This document shows positions 25,831 through 34,110 of a stretch of 64,000 nucleotides of DNA, piece after piece. Positions within the stretch are counted from its first letter, which is position 1. Each line of letters starts with the position of its first letter. The position numbers and the translations under genes were made by a program. Source of the stretch: Klebsiella sp. WP3-W18-ESBL-02 (lineage in GTDB: Bacteria > Pseudomonadota > Gammaproteobacteria > Enterobacterales > Enterobacteriaceae); contig NZ_AP021972.1 of NCBI RefSeq assembly GCF_014168815.1, positions 3,720,001 to 3,784,000 of the forward strand. Direction: 5' to 3'. The notes under the pieces were generated by a model that ran no database searches, was not told where the DNA came from, and was given only the letters and a program-made list of their open reading frames with translations.

Positions 25831-27255
25831 ATGATTCGACGCTCTGCGACCCAATCGTTAGTTCGCCTGCTCGGCCAATGGCAGGAGAGCCCCTCATCCA
25901 CACCGCTGTGGCGACAGCTCACCGATGCACTGCGGCTGTTGATCCTCGATGGCCGGCTGCCGCTGGGGACCCGTCTGCCTGGCGAACGTGAATTTGCCAG
26001 CGCGCTGGGTGTCAGCCGTACCACTATCGCCAGCGCGCTAGCGCAGCTACGCGATGAAGGCTATGTGCAAAGCCGCCAGGGAAGCGGCTCCACGGTAACC
26101 CTGGCGGGAAATAGTCATCCGCGGGCGCTGCGTACCAATGCCGCCCCCACGCTGGATCTTTCTACCGCTGCGCTGGCGGCGGGCGCTGAAATTCATCATG
26201 CGTACAGCCACGCGTTGGCGGCACTACCGGAACATCTGGCAAATACCGGCTACGATCAGCACGGTCTTCCCACGCTGCGGGATGCCATCGCCCGGCGCTA
26301 CTGCGCGCGCGGCCTGCCAACACACGCCGACGAAATTATGCTGGTTAACGGCGCGGTCAGCGGGCTGGCGCTGATCCTGCGCAACCTGACAGGACCGGGC
26401 GATCGCGTGGTTGTAGAGACCCCGACCTATCCTCTCGCCATTTCCGCCATCGAAGGCGCCTCCTGCCGTCCGGTGGCCCTGCCGCTGCCGGAAAAAGGCT
26501 GGGACACCGATGGTCTGGCCGCTATCATCGCCCAAACCGCGCCGCGTCTGGCCTATCTGATGCCCGATTTTCAAAATCCGACCGGCCAATGTATGGACAG
26601 CGCGACGCGTCAAACCATTGCCGATCTGGCGGCGCGAACCTGCACGACGCTGGTGGTTGACGAAACGATGGTCGATTTGTGGTACAACGCCCCGCCACCG
26701 CCACCGCTGGCGGCCTTCAATCACGAGGCGCCGATTATTACCGTCGGCTCGACCGGCAAAAGCTTCTGGGGCGGCCTGCGGCTGGGGTGGATTCGCGCGT
26801 CGACCACAACCATCGCCGCGCTCATTCAGACTCGCGATACGCTGGATTTAGGTTCTCCGCTGCTGGAACAGCTGGCCACCTGCTGGCTGCTGGAAAATGA
26901 ACGCACCCTGCTGCCCGAAAGGCGCCGCCTGCTGAAAGCCCGTCGTGATATGTGTGCGACGCTGATGCAAGAGTACTTTCCGCAGTGGAAATTTGTGCTG
27001 CCGGAGGGAGGGCTATCGTTCTGGGTGACGCTACCGGACATGATGGCCACGCGTTTTGCCGCCCGCGCGGAGGCGGTTGGAATTCATATTGGCGTCGGAA
27101 CGCGCTTTGGCCTGGCCGGTGGCGGTGAGCGGAACCTGCGTATTCCCTTCACGCTGGATGATAACACCCTGCGGCAAGCGTTTATGACTTTGCAGCCCGT
27201 ATGGACCGCATTAGCGGGCCAGCACAGCGGGAATAAAGTGCGGAAAATTATTTAA
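25831..27255 (+). CDS. yczR: MocR-type regulator YczR
   Basis: A 474-residue MocR protein: GntR winged helix (about residues 14-85, with LPLGTRLPGEREFASALGVSRTTIASALAQLRDEGYV) plus an aminotransferase-like domain (AYLMPDFQNPTGQCM; PLP lysine in TVGSTGKSFWGGLRLGWIR). The start at 25831 (MIRRSATQSLVRLL) is uncertain; an in-frame ATG lies ten codons upstream at 25801. It is divergent from yczE, its likely target. Sensing would involve PLP and an amino-containing ligand. Confidence 0.85.
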   Translation: MIRRSATQSLVRLLGQWQESPSSTPLWRQLTDALRLLILDGRLPLGTRLPGEREFASALGVSRTTIASALAQLRDEGYVQSRQGSGSTVTLAGNSHPRALRTNAAPTLDLSTAALAAGAEIHHAYSHALAALPEHLANTGYDQHGLPTLRDAIARRYCARGLPTHADEIMLVNGAVSGLALILRNLTGPGDRVVVETPTYPLAISAIEGASCRPVALPLPEKGWDTDGLAAIIAQTAPRLAYLMPDFQNPTGQCMDSATRQTIADLAARTCTTLVVDETMVDLWYNAPPPPPLAAFNHEAPIITVGSTGKSFWGGLRLGWIRASTTTIAALIQTRDTLDLGSPLLEQLATCWLLENERTLLPERRRLLKARRDMCATLMQEYFPQWKFVLPEGGLSFWVTLPDMMATRFAARAEAVGIHIGVGTRFGLAGGGERNLRIPFTLDDNTLRQAFMTLQPVWTALAGQHSGNKVRKII

Positions 27256-27344
27256 TCGCGCGCGATGCATTGCCGCGCGCAATAACAGAATGGGCCTGGC
27301 GCTGATATATTCTTTATAAAAATAAAATGAAACCAAAGAATATA

Positions 27345-27560
27345 TTAGTGCTGCGGAGGGATCGGAAAACCTTTTAGCGAAATAACGAAAGATTCTCCCT
27401 CTTTTTTAATCTTCGCCCCGGTATCGCACCAGTCGGAGGCAATACGAAAGAATTCATCGCTACCCACGTTCCAGTTGAGAAGAACATGCTTTACGTAGCC
27501 CGAGCGTAACAAATCGCAGGCTTCACTGTAATTACAGGCTATGGTCGGTGGCTGTTTCAT
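27345..27560 (-). CDS. Unassigned 71-residue protein, second gene of RHH-type pair
   Basis: A small protein, MKQPPTIACNYSEACDLLRS and onward, ending KGFPIPPQH. It has three cysteines (residues 9, 15, 45), no signal peptide and no membrane span. I do not recognise a family. Its ATG overlaps the stop of the upstream RHH-like gene (ATGA), so the two are co-translated. The arrangement resembles a toxin-antitoxin operon with the antitoxin first, but no toxin fold can be named. Confidence 0.6.
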   Translation of the reverse strand: MKQPPTIACNYSEACDLLRSGYVKHVLLNWNVGSDEFFRIASDWCDTGAKIKKEGESFVISLKGFPIPPQH

Positions 27561-27805
27561 TTTCTCTTCTTCAGAATTTTACGTAACGCCTTGATTTCTT
27601 TAGGTGTAAATGGTGCGACATCTTCTTCCGTATGCTGGCTGTCGATGTCATCTTCACATACGCCCGCCTCTTCTTCCGCCGCAAAACCCAGCAGCAGCAG
27701 CTTTTCCGCCGCCGCGCCTAACGTCAGGCCATTAGCCTCCGCGTAGTGGCGAAGTTTCTCTTTTACGCTTTCATCAATTTTTACGTTCAGCACTGCAATG
27801 GTCAT
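27557..27805 (-). CDS. Ribbon-helix-helix-like small DNA-binding protein
   Basis: An 82-residue protein starting MTIAVLNVKIDESVKEKLRH. The N-terminal strand plus helices (residues 3-42) fit an RHH/RelB-DinJ-type DNA-binding domain. It is followed by an acidic linker (EEEAGVCEDDIDSQ) and a basic tail (ALRKILKKRK). The start is set by AGGA seven bases upstream. It is the first gene of a two-gene operon and overlaps the next gene by four bases. A candidate operator palindrome lies 65-90 bases upstream. Confidence 0.7.
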   Translation of the reverse strand: MTIAVLNVKIDESVKEKLRHYAEANGLTLGAAAEKLLLLGFAAEEEAGVCEDDIDSQHTEEDVAPFTPKEIKALRKILKKRK

Positions 27806-27869
27806 GTTTATCCTCGCCACGCGTCATCCAGGACGCGAATGTGTGTTAGCGCTTCACAGCGGCTTGTTT

Positions 27870-27894
27870 GTATTATTTCTGTAATAACTAATAC
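27870..27894. promoter_or_regulatory. Inverted repeat upstream of the RHH-like gene
   Basis: GTATTA (27870-27875) and TAATAC (27889-27894) form perfect arms; within them TTATT and AATAA form a second nested pair around TCTGT. RHH proteins usually bind such repeats in their own promoter. The surrounding 150 bases are AT-rich. Confidence 0.4.
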
Positions 27895-28106
27895 ATCAAG
27901 TTAACAACACATTCCACAAATATATTTTTAACATACAAGGTAATATAAACACCCAATATTAATTTAAATGCAATTTATGACACATATATGACAAATTTAT
28001 TACAATTAGATGAAGTTTATTTTAAACATCAGAACGTTAAGCGCAAAAGGCCTGACTATTTAAGGGGTACAAAAGCGGGGATCGCGAAAAGAAGAGAGGC
28101 ACAAAT

Positions 28107-28220
28107 GGGTGGGGGCCCTGCCAGCTACATCCCGGCACACGCGTCATCTGCCTTGGCTGCTTCCTTCCGGACCTGACCTGGTAAACAGAGTAGCGTTGCG
28201 GGAGAACCAACAGGGCCCCC
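28107..28220 (-). ncRNA. ffs: 4.5S RNA of the signal recognition particle
   Basis: This 114-base RNA pairs with Ffh to target membrane proteins. On the minus strand it begins GGGGGCCCTGTTGGTTCTCC and ends GGGCCCCCACCC, so the ends pair in the long rod. The conserved apical domain, with GGTCAGGTCCGGAAGGAAGC, is intact. The sequence is near-identical to E. coli ffs. It lies divergent from atl, as in E. coli. Confidence 0.97.
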
Positions 28221-28252
28221 ATTGAGAGCGTTGTTACCCAACGCGCTGGCGC

Positions 28253-28281
28253 ATTATCCCTGCTGAAGCAGGCAATTGCAA
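28253..28281 (-). promoter_or_regulatory. ffs promoter
   Basis: On the minus strand TTGCAA (28281-28276), a 17-base spacer and GATAAT (28258-28253) form a good sigma-70 promoter. Transcription would start about 25 bases before the mature 5' end, matching a precursor that is trimmed. Confidence 0.7.
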
Positions 28282-28377
28282 GCTATCTGCTTCTGCCTGC
28301 TGGATTCTTGCGCAATTGCCCCTTCACAGCGGCCATCGAGCTGATTATGCTGAAAGTTCTGCCCTCAGGAACCGACT

Positions 28378-28689
28378 ATGGACGCTTTTGATACTTTTCC
28401 CCACCGCGTTTGGCAAATCGTCGCCTCTATTCCGCAAGGCTCTGTGACCACCTACGGTGACGTTGCCAGGCTTGCGGGCTCGCCGCGCGCGGCACGTCAG
28501 GTGGGCGGTGTGCTCAGACGACTGCCGGAAGGCTCAACCCTGCCCTGGCATCGGGTGGTGAACCGCCACGGTGCAATCTCACTGACCGGCCCCGATCTCC
28601 AGCGCCAGCGTCAGGCGCTACTGGCTGAAGGCGTACAGGTTTCAGGAAGTGGGCAGATTGATATGCAGAAATATCGCTGGCGGTACTAG
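28378..28689 (+). CDS. atl: Alkyltransferase-like protein
   Basis: A 103-residue member of the ATL family, related to O6-alkylguanine-DNA alkyltransferase. The catalytic PCHR motif is replaced by PWHR (LPWHRVVNRHG), so it binds alkylated guanine without repairing it and flags the lesion for nucleotide excision repair. The helix-turn-helix SVTTYGDVARLAGSPRAARQVGGVLRRLP is intact. It is shorter at the N-terminus than the annotated E. coli YbaZ, but the core domain is complete. Confidence 0.93.
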   Translation: MDAFDTFPHRVWQIVASIPQGSVTTYGDVARLAGSPRAARQVGGVLRRLPEGSTLPWHRVVNRHGAISLTGPDLQRQRQALLAEGVQVSGSGQIDMQKYRWRY

Positions 28690-28712
28690 CTGGCTATCGC
28701 CAGCCATCGGGC

Positions 28713-28740
28713 AAAAAAATGCCCTCACGTGGAGGGCATT
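28713..28740 (-). terminator. Terminator of ybaY
   Basis: On the minus strand the hairpin AATGCCCTC / GAGGGCATT is followed by seven T residues, immediately after the ybaY stop. The T-run side favours ybaY over the convergent atl. Confidence 0.85.
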
Positions 28741-28745
28741 GAAGG

Positions 28746-29246
28746 TTACGGGACCTGAACCGGGGCGGTGTCCTGCACCGGCACCGCAGTTTGCTGTACC
28801 GGAACCAGCGTCACATCGGCTTTAGTGCCGCCGTGGTTGATAACTTCCTGGATGGTATCGGTGATAAACAGCAGCTTGCCGTTTTGCGTCACCGCGGCGC
28901 TTAACAGAATGCGCGCGTTCGGCTGAATGTCGGCCGGGTTGTACGGCAGAACGAAGCTAAACGGCGCCTGCTTACCTTCCGTACGCGTGACTTTCTGCGA
29001 CAGTACGCGAGACGGCGCATCAGCCAGTGAAGCATCGGACAAGGTGACCGTCAGAACCGCATCCGGCGGCAGCGCCACTTTCTGGCGAATCCATACGGTA
29101 CCGGAGACGTTCGGCCCCGTGATTGCCGCGGCCTGGGCTGCTGCTTCTGGCGCAGGTGACTGATTCTGACTTTGCTGGTGAGTCTGGGCACAGCCCGCGA
29201 GGGTCAGTGCAACCGCCAAACCACTTAAGATCGGCACGAGTTTCAT
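28746..29246 (-). CDS. ybaY: Lipoprotein YbaY
   Basis: A 166-residue YbaY-family lipoprotein with a lipobox (LTLAGC, cysteine near residue 19). A low-complexity Gln/Ala linker follows, then the conserved domain NVSGTVWIRQKVALPPDAVL to the C-terminus. The E. coli protein is about 190 residues; the difference is at the Pro/Thr-rich tail. The ATG at 29246 is chosen for its spacing to AAGGAG; another ATG two codons upstream sits too close. Function is unknown; YbaY-type proteins are linked to heat and osmotic stress. Confidence 0.9.
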   Translation of the reverse strand: MKLVPILSGLAVALTLAGCAQTHQQSQNQSPAPEAAAQAAAITGPNVSGTVWIRQKVALPPDAVLTVTLSDASLADAPSRVLSQKVTRTEGKQAPFSFVLPYNPADIQPNARILLSAAVTQNGKLLFITDTIQEVINHGGTKADVTLVPVQQTAVPVQDTAPVQVP

Positions 29247-29265
29247 TAGCATTCTCCTTTTCGCT

Positions 29266-29298
29266 CACTCAAATTAAGGCTGTTTTCTCATTTGAGTG
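29266..29298 (-). repeat. Inverted repeat in the ybaY 5' untranslated region
   Basis: Nine-base perfect arms CACTCAAAT (29266-29274) and ATTTGAGTG (29290-29298) with a 15-base loop lie just upstream of the ybaY ribosome site. This may be an operator or an mRNA hairpin. Confidence 0.45.
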
Positions 29299-29411
29299 AC
29301 AACGCCTTAACAAATTTTACCGCTTAAGTGTGGCACATAATTCACATTAATACCTGCAAACGAACCATTATTCAGACAATTGAACCCATCGGACCACTGG
29401 CGAAACTGCGT

Positions 29412-29417
29412 TATAAT
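29412..29417 (+). promoter_or_regulatory. Consensus -10 box upstream of tesB
   Basis: A perfect TATAAT lies about 47 bases before the tesB ATG. The -35 region at 17-base spacing (TCGGAC) is weak. Confidence 0.5.
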
Positions 29418-29463
29418 GGAAACATTCACCTGACGCTGTGACAGTAAAATATAGAGGGTATCA

Positions 29464-30324
29464 ATGAGCCAGGCGCTATCGAATCTGCTGACGTTATTAA
29501 ATCTGGAAAAAATTGAAGAAGGGCTGTTCCGCGGACAGAGCGAAGATCTTGGCCTGCGTCAGGTCTTTGGCGGACAGGTTGTCGGCCAGGCGCTGTATGC
29601 GGCAAAAGAGACTGTCCCCAGCGACCGTCTGGTGCATTCATTCCACAGCTACTTCCTGCGTCCCGGAGACAGTCAGAAGCCGATTGTTTACGACGTTGAA
29701 GTGCTGCGCGACGGCAACAGCTTTAGCGCGCGCCGCGTAGCGGCTATTCAGAACGGCAAACCGATCTTCTACATGACCGCATCATTCCAGGCACCTGAGC
29801 CGGGCTATGAACACCAGAAGACCATGCCGGCCGCACCGTCGCCGGAAGGTCTGCCGTCGGAAACCGACATCGCCCGTTCGCTGGCGCATCTGCTGCCGCC
29901 GCAGGCGAAAGAAAAGTTTCTCTGTGATAAACCGTTAGAAATTCGCCCGGTCGAATTCCATAACCCGCTGAAAGGCCATGTCGCCGAACCGCGCCGCCAG
30001 GTCTGGATCCGCGCCAACGGCGCCGTGCCAGACTCGCTGCATATTCACCAGTACCTGTTGGGCTATGCTTCCGACTTTAATTTCCTGCCGGTGGCGCTAC
30101 AGCCGCACGGCGTCGGCTTCCTGGAGCCGGGCATGCAGGTAGCGACCATCGATCATTCCATGTGGTTCCACCGCCCGTTCAATATGAACGAATGGCTGCT
30201 GTACAGCGTGGAAAGCACATCGGCCTCCAGCGCGCGTGGTTTTGTGCGCGGCGAATTCTACACCCAGGACGGCGTGCTGGTCGCCTCTACGGTGCAGGAA
30301 GGCGTGATGCGTAACCGCGGCTAG
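29464..30324 (+). CDS. tesB: Acyl-CoA thioesterase II
   Basis: Cytoplasmic broad-specificity acyl-CoA thioesterase, 286 residues, the same as E. coli. It has the double-hotdog fold; the first hotdog has LGLRQVFGGQVVGQALYAA and the second has DHSMWFHRPFNMNEWLLYSVES and the final TVQEGVMRNRG. It is convergent with amtB, with a shared long palindromic terminator. Confidence 0.97.
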   Translation: MSQALSNLLTLLNLEKIEEGLFRGQSEDLGLRQVFGGQVVGQALYAAKETVPSDRLVHSFHSYFLRPGDSQKPIVYDVEVLRDGNSFSARRVAAIQNGKPIFYMTASFQAPEPGYEHQKTMPAAPSPEGLPSETDIARSLAHLLPPQAKEKFLCDKPLEIRPVEFHNPLKGHVAEPRRQVWIRANGAVPDSLHIHQYLLGYASDFNFLPVALQPHGVGFLEPGMQVATIDHSMWFHRPFNMNEWLLYSVESTSASSARGFVRGEFYTQDGVLVASTVQEGVMRNRG

Positions 30325-30332
30325 ACCTCGTT

Positions 30333-30377
30333 CCAAAGCCAAAAAAGCCTCCCATTGGGAGGCTTTTTTGGCTTTGG
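30333..30377. terminator. Bidirectional terminator between tesB and amtB
   Basis: A 45-base palindrome with 22-base perfect arms around one central base. The GCCTCCCA / TGGGAGGC stem is flanked by A6 and T6 tracts, so it can terminate both the tesB and amtB transcripts. Confidence 0.88.
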
Positions 30378-30464
30378 AGATAACCCGCTTTCTGCCAGAA
30401 CGAGGCGCAAACTTCGTTTCGGCAACGCCCGGCGTTGCCATGCGCGGCCGGGCGGTCATCACGA

Positions 30465-31751
30465 TCAGGCGTTGTAGGCGTTTTCGCCGTGGCTGTTGAC
30501 GTCCAGACCTTCACGTTCCTGATCTTCCGGCACGCGCAGGCCAACCGTCAGATCCGCCACTTTATAGCCAACATAAGCCACAATACCCGACCAGACGATA
30601 GTGATGGCGATACTTTCCAGCTGTACCAGCACCTGATGGCCCATGGTGACGCCTTCTGCGTAGCCCACACCGCCCAGTGCGGTAGAAGCAAAGATACCGG
30701 TCAGAATACAGCCAACGATGCCGCACACACCATGTACGCCGAAGACGTCACACGGGTCATCAACACGCAGCCAGCGTTTCAGCGAGGTCACGCCCCACAG
30801 ACCAGCCAGACCGGCAATGATACCCAGAATCAACGCACCGCCTACGCCAATGTAGCCGCAAGCTGGGGTAATCCCCACCAGCCCCGCAATGGCACCGGAG
30901 CAGGCACCCAGCAGTGACGGTTTACCGCGCAGCGCCCATTCGCCGAAGACCCAGCCGAGGATAGCGGCCGCCGTAGCAACCACCGTGTTAACGAAGGCCA
31001 GACCAGCGATCTCATTGGCTGCGCTCGCGGAGCCCGCGTTGAAGCCAAACCAGCCAAAATAGAGGATCGCCGTACCAATAAACACCATCGGCAGGTTGTG
31101 CGGTTTAAACGCTTCTTTGCCGAAGCCCACGCGTTTACCAATCAGGTATGCCCCAACCAGGCCCGCCACCGCGGCGTTAATGTGCACCACCGTGCCGCCC
31201 GCAAAGTCGAGCGCGCCGTGGCTCGCCAGCAGGCCGCCGCCCCAGACCATATGGGCAATCGGGATGTAAGAAAGCGTCAACCAAATCACCACGAAAATCA
31301 GCACCGCAGAGAAGCGGATACGCTCGGCCAGCGCGCCGACGATAAGGCCAACGGTAATGCAGGCAAAGGAGCCCTGGAAGGCCACGTGGATGTACTGATA
31401 GAACGAGCCCATCAGATCGGTAATTTTGATATTCTTCAGCATCAGCCAGTCGAAGCTGCCAAAGAAGCTGCCGCCGGTGCCAAAGGCCAGCGAATAGCCG
31501 TAGACCACCCACAGAACGCACACCAGCGCAAACGTCACCGCCACCTGCGTCAGCATGGAGAGCACGTTTTTACCGCGAATCAGGCCGCCGTAGAACAGCG
31601 CAATCCCCGGAATGGTCATAAACAGCACCAGCGCGGTACAAATCATCATAAAGGCGTTATCGGCTTTATCTACCGCCGCCGGTGCCGCCATTGCCAGACC
31701 CGGCAACAGCGCCAGCGCGCTCAACCCCGTTTTTACCATTGTTTTTTTCAT
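30465..31751 (-). CDS. amtB: Ammonium channel AmtB
   Basis: Trimeric ammonia channel of the inner membrane, 428 residues from ATG 31751. A signal peptide (about 1-22, ALLPGLAMA) precedes eleven membrane spans. The conserved twin-histidine helices YIPIAHMVWGGG and FGVHGVCGIVGC are intact, as is the C-terminal tail GLRVPEDQEREGLDVNSHGENAYNA that contacts GlnK. An ATG one codon further upstream is possible. It lies 33 bases after glnK in the same operon. Confidence 0.97.
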   Translation of the reverse strand: MKKTMVKTGLSALALLPGLAMAAPAAVDKADNAFMMICTALVLFMTIPGIALFYGGLIRGKNVLSMLTQVAVTFALVCVLWVVYGYSLAFGTGGSFFGSFDWLMLKNIKITDLMGSFYQYIHVAFQGSFACITVGLIVGALAERIRFSAVLIFVVIWLTLSYIPIAHMVWGGGLLASHGALDFAGGTVVHINAAVAGLVGAYLIGKRVGFGKEAFKPHNLPMVFIGTAILYFGWFGFNAGSASAANEIAGLAFVNTVVATAAAILGWVFGEWALRGKPSLLGACSGAIAGLVGITPACGYIGVGGALILGIIAGLAGLWGVTSLKRWLRVDDPCDVFGVHGVCGIVGCILTGIFASTALGGVGYAEGVTMGHQVLVQLESIAITIVWSGIVAYVGYKVADLTVGLRVPEDQEREGLDVNSHGENAYNA

Positions 31752-31784
31752 CATCTCGATCCCTATCACTGTGCTGGCTGGGAA

Positions 31785-32123
31785 TTACAGCGCCGCTTCG
31801 TCGGCTTCGCCGGTACGAATACGGATCACGCGCTGCAGTTCGGCGACAAAAATCTTACCGTCGCCAATTTTTCCGGTGTAAGCGGCTTTGCTGATCACAT
31901 CAACGACTTCATCAAGTTGATCGTCGGCGATCGCCACATCAATCTTTACTTTGGGCAGGAAGTTGACGCTGTACTCCGCACCGCGGTAAAGCTCTGCATG
32001 ACCCTTCTGACGACCGAAGCCTTTCACTTCCGTCACCGTTAAGCCCTGAATGCCAATTGAAGACAGCGCTTCGCGAACGTCTTCGAGTTTGAATGGTTTG
32101 ATTACCACGGTAACCAGCTTCAT
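31785..32123 (-). CDS. glnK: Nitrogen regulatory protein PII-2 (GlnK)
   Basis: A 112-residue PII signalling protein. The T-loop Tyr51 that GlnD uridylylates is present (RGAEYSVNFLPK), as are the nucleotide-binding signatures TEVKGFGRQKGH and GKIGDGKIFV. The longer frame upstream of 32123 is rejected because all PII proteins start MKLVTVVIKPF or similar. Unmodified GlnK plugs AmtB when nitrogen is plentiful. The upstream sigma-54 promoter and NtrC site place it under nitrogen control. Confidence 0.97.
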   Translation of the reverse strand: MKLVTVVIKPFKLEDVREALSSIGIQGLTVTEVKGFGRQKGHAELYRGAEYSVNFLPKVKIDVAIADDQLDEVVDVISKAAYTGKIGDGKIFVAELQRVIRIRTGEADEAAL

Positions 32124-32175
32124 AGATCCCCTCCAGTCAGAATTCGGTAGTGGCTGCGAACACAGAAGAGATAAA

Positions 32176-32190
32176 GCAAGGGGCGTGCCA
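32176..32190 (-). promoter_or_regulatory. Sigma-54 promoter of glnK-amtB
   Basis: On the minus strand TGGCACGCCCCTTGC fits the -24/-12 consensus TGGCAC-N5-TTGC exactly, 52 bases upstream of the glnK ATG. Confidence 0.93.
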
Positions 32191-32263
32191 GAAATGAAAA
32201 ATGATGCGCAGGCGGGAAAAATCGGGGGCGACGGGCGCAATAAGGTGGCGTTGAAAAGAAAAA

Positions 32264-32280
32264 CGCACCATGCGGGTGCA
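32264..32280. promoter_or_regulatory. NtrC binding site
   Basis: CGCACCATGCGGGTGCA fits TGCACC-N5-GGTGCA with one mismatch, about 75-90 bases upstream of the sigma-54 promoter, where NtrC enhancers lie. A weaker match (GCGCAATAAGGTGGC) is at 32236-32250. Confidence 0.8.
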
Positions 32281-32331
32281 TGATGCGTGTCACAAATGCA
32301 TTCTGTTAGAAAAATGCTTAACGCTGGTGCA

Positions 32332-34110
32332 TCACGCGGTCAGCGCGTCATCCTGACCCGACGCCGCCAACTCTTCACCTGCCAACTGGAGTTGATACAT
32401 CTGCCAGTAACGCCCTTTGGCTTCAAGCAGTTGCTGATGGGTCCCCTGCTCTACCGCCTGACCACGGTGCAGCACCATAATGGTGTCTGCCTCAACGATG
32501 GTCGACAGCCGGTGGGCAATCACCACCAGCGTCGTGTGCTGGCGCACTGCGGCCAGCGCCTGCTGAATCGCGCGCTCGGTGCCGGAGTCGATATTGGCGG
32601 TGGCCTCATCAAGAATCAGCACCTGCGGGATATCAACCAACACGCGGGCCAGCGCCAACAGCTGCTTCTGACCAACCGACAGGTTGTTGCCCTGCTCGCC
32701 CAGATGGGTATAGATGCCGTCGCTCATTTCACGCGCCAACGAGGCCAGCTGCACCGTTTCCAGCACCTGCCAGACCTGCGCTTCGCTGATGTCGCGCCCC
32801 AGCGTAACGTTGGCAAAAAAGGAGTCCGCCAGCACGACAGGATCCTGCTGCACCACGGCGATGCCCTGACGCAGCACCTGGTGACTGAGGCTGGGCAGCG
32901 GACGACCGCCAAGGCGAATTTCGCCGCTATTTGGCGGGTAGTAGCCCATCAGCAGGCTGGCCAGCGTGCTCTTCCCGCTGCCGGTATGCCCGACCAGCGC
33001 AACGAAGCTGCGCGCCGGAATCGACAGAGAGATATTTTGCAGCACCATTTTGTCATCGCGATAGGCGAACGACACATTATCAATATCAATATCGCCGCTG
33101 GTGAGTGGAGCAATATCGTCGCCGTACTGCTGGCGTGGGCGATCCATTAATTCAAAGACGCGCTCGCCGGCAACCACCGCCTGTTGCAGCATCGACTGCT
33201 GGGTCGTCAGCTCGATCAACGGCTCATTGAGCCGCCCAAGGTAGCTGATAAATGCGTACAGAACACCCACCTCGATGGAGCCCTGCGTGCTAAAGCCAAA
33301 CAGCATCAGCAGCCCGCACAGAATCAGGGAGGAGAACAGACTGAGCAGCGGCCGCAGCAAGAAACCGTCCAGCCGCAGGGTTTGCATCCGCGCCAGATAG
33401 TGCGAGCGGCTAACCTCGCCGATACGTTCGCCAAAGCGCACCTGCTGACGGAACTGCTGGATCACGCTCATGCCGTTGATCACTTCATTAAAGCCATCGT
33501 TAATATCGGCCAGATAGGCGCGCACGCGGCGCACGATCGGCGTGCTGTAACGCTGGTAAATCACCATCACCGTCAATACTGCCGGGAAGATAGCGATCGC
33601 CACCAGCGCCATGCGCCAGTCAAGGCTAAACATCGCCACCAGCATGGCACCAATCAGCGCCGCGCTGCGCAGCACCGTAGCGACGACGGTCACGTACAGG
33701 TCACGGATCACTTCAGTGTCGTTGGTGACCCGCGAAATCAGTTGGCCGACCGGCTGAGTATCAAACTCGCCCAGGGGCTGTCGCAGCGCCGCATCCATGA
33801 CGTCGCTGCGCAGCTGTTGCACCACGCCGACCGCCGCGCGGTTGAACAGCAGCGACTGGCTATAGTGCAGCGTGGCCGCCAGCAGCTGAAGGCCGACGTA
33901 GGCCGCCGCCAGCCCGGCCACCTTGCCCAAGGGCAGAATATCCTTCGCCACCATGTTGTCGATAAAGTAGCTTATCAACAACGGTCCGCTCACCTCCGCG
34001 GCGGCGGCGATCCATAACATGACGACCGCAATCGACAGCGGCCTGCGCCACGGCGAACCGTAGGCCAGCAGCCGCTTTAACGTAGGCCACAGTTGTCCGA
34101 AACTACGCAT
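32332..34110 (-). CDS. mdlB: Heterodimeric ABC exporter subunit MdlB
   Basis: ABC half-transporter of 592 residues: an N-terminal six-helix membrane domain and a C-terminal ATPase with Walker A GHTGSGKST, signature LSVGQKQ and Walker B VLILDEATA. It pairs with MdlA. The start at 34110 (MRSFGQLWPTLKRLL) overlaps the mdlA stop by eight bases; an upstream in-frame extension is not conserved. The substrate is undetermined in the family. Confidence 0.95.
   Translation of the reverse strand: MRSFGQLWPTLKRLLAYGSPWRRPLSIAVVMLWIAAAAEVSGPLLISYFIDNMVAKDILPLGKVAGLAAAYVGLQLLAATLHYSQSLLFNRAAVGVVQQLRSDVMDAALRQPLGEFDTQPVGQLISRVTNDTEVIRDLYVTVVATVLRSAALIGAMLVAMFSLDWRMALVAIAIFPAVLTVMVIYQRYSTPIVRRVRAYLADINDGFNEVINGMSVIQQFRQQVRFGERIGEVSRSHYLARMQTLRLDGFLLRPLLSLFSSLILCGLLMLFGFSTQGSIEVGVLYAFISYLGRLNEPLIELTTQQSMLQQAVVAGERVFELMDRPRQQYGDDIAPLTSGDIDIDNVSFAYRDDKMVLQNISLSIPARSFVALVGHTGSGKSTLASLLMGYYPPNSGEIRLGGRPLPSLSHQVLRQGIAVVQQDPVVLADSFFANVTLGRDISEAQVWQVLETVQLASLAREMSDGIYTHLGEQGNNLSVGQKQLLALARVLVDIPQVLILDEATANIDSGTERAIQQALAAVRQHTTLVVIAHRLSTIVEADTIMVLHRGQAVEQGTHQQLLEAKGRYWQMYQLQLAGEELAASGQDDALTA

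Noticed and set aside
27988..28176. Plus-strand frame of 62 codons overlapping the 4.5S RNA gene
   Set aside because: More than a third of it is antisense to ffs, whose conserved sequence explains the composition; there is no good ribosome site.
28267..28301. Inverted repeat AGCAGGCA / TGCCTGCT between ffs and atl
   Set aside because: Considered as a terminator but no T-run follows; it overlaps the ffs promoter and may be fortuitous.
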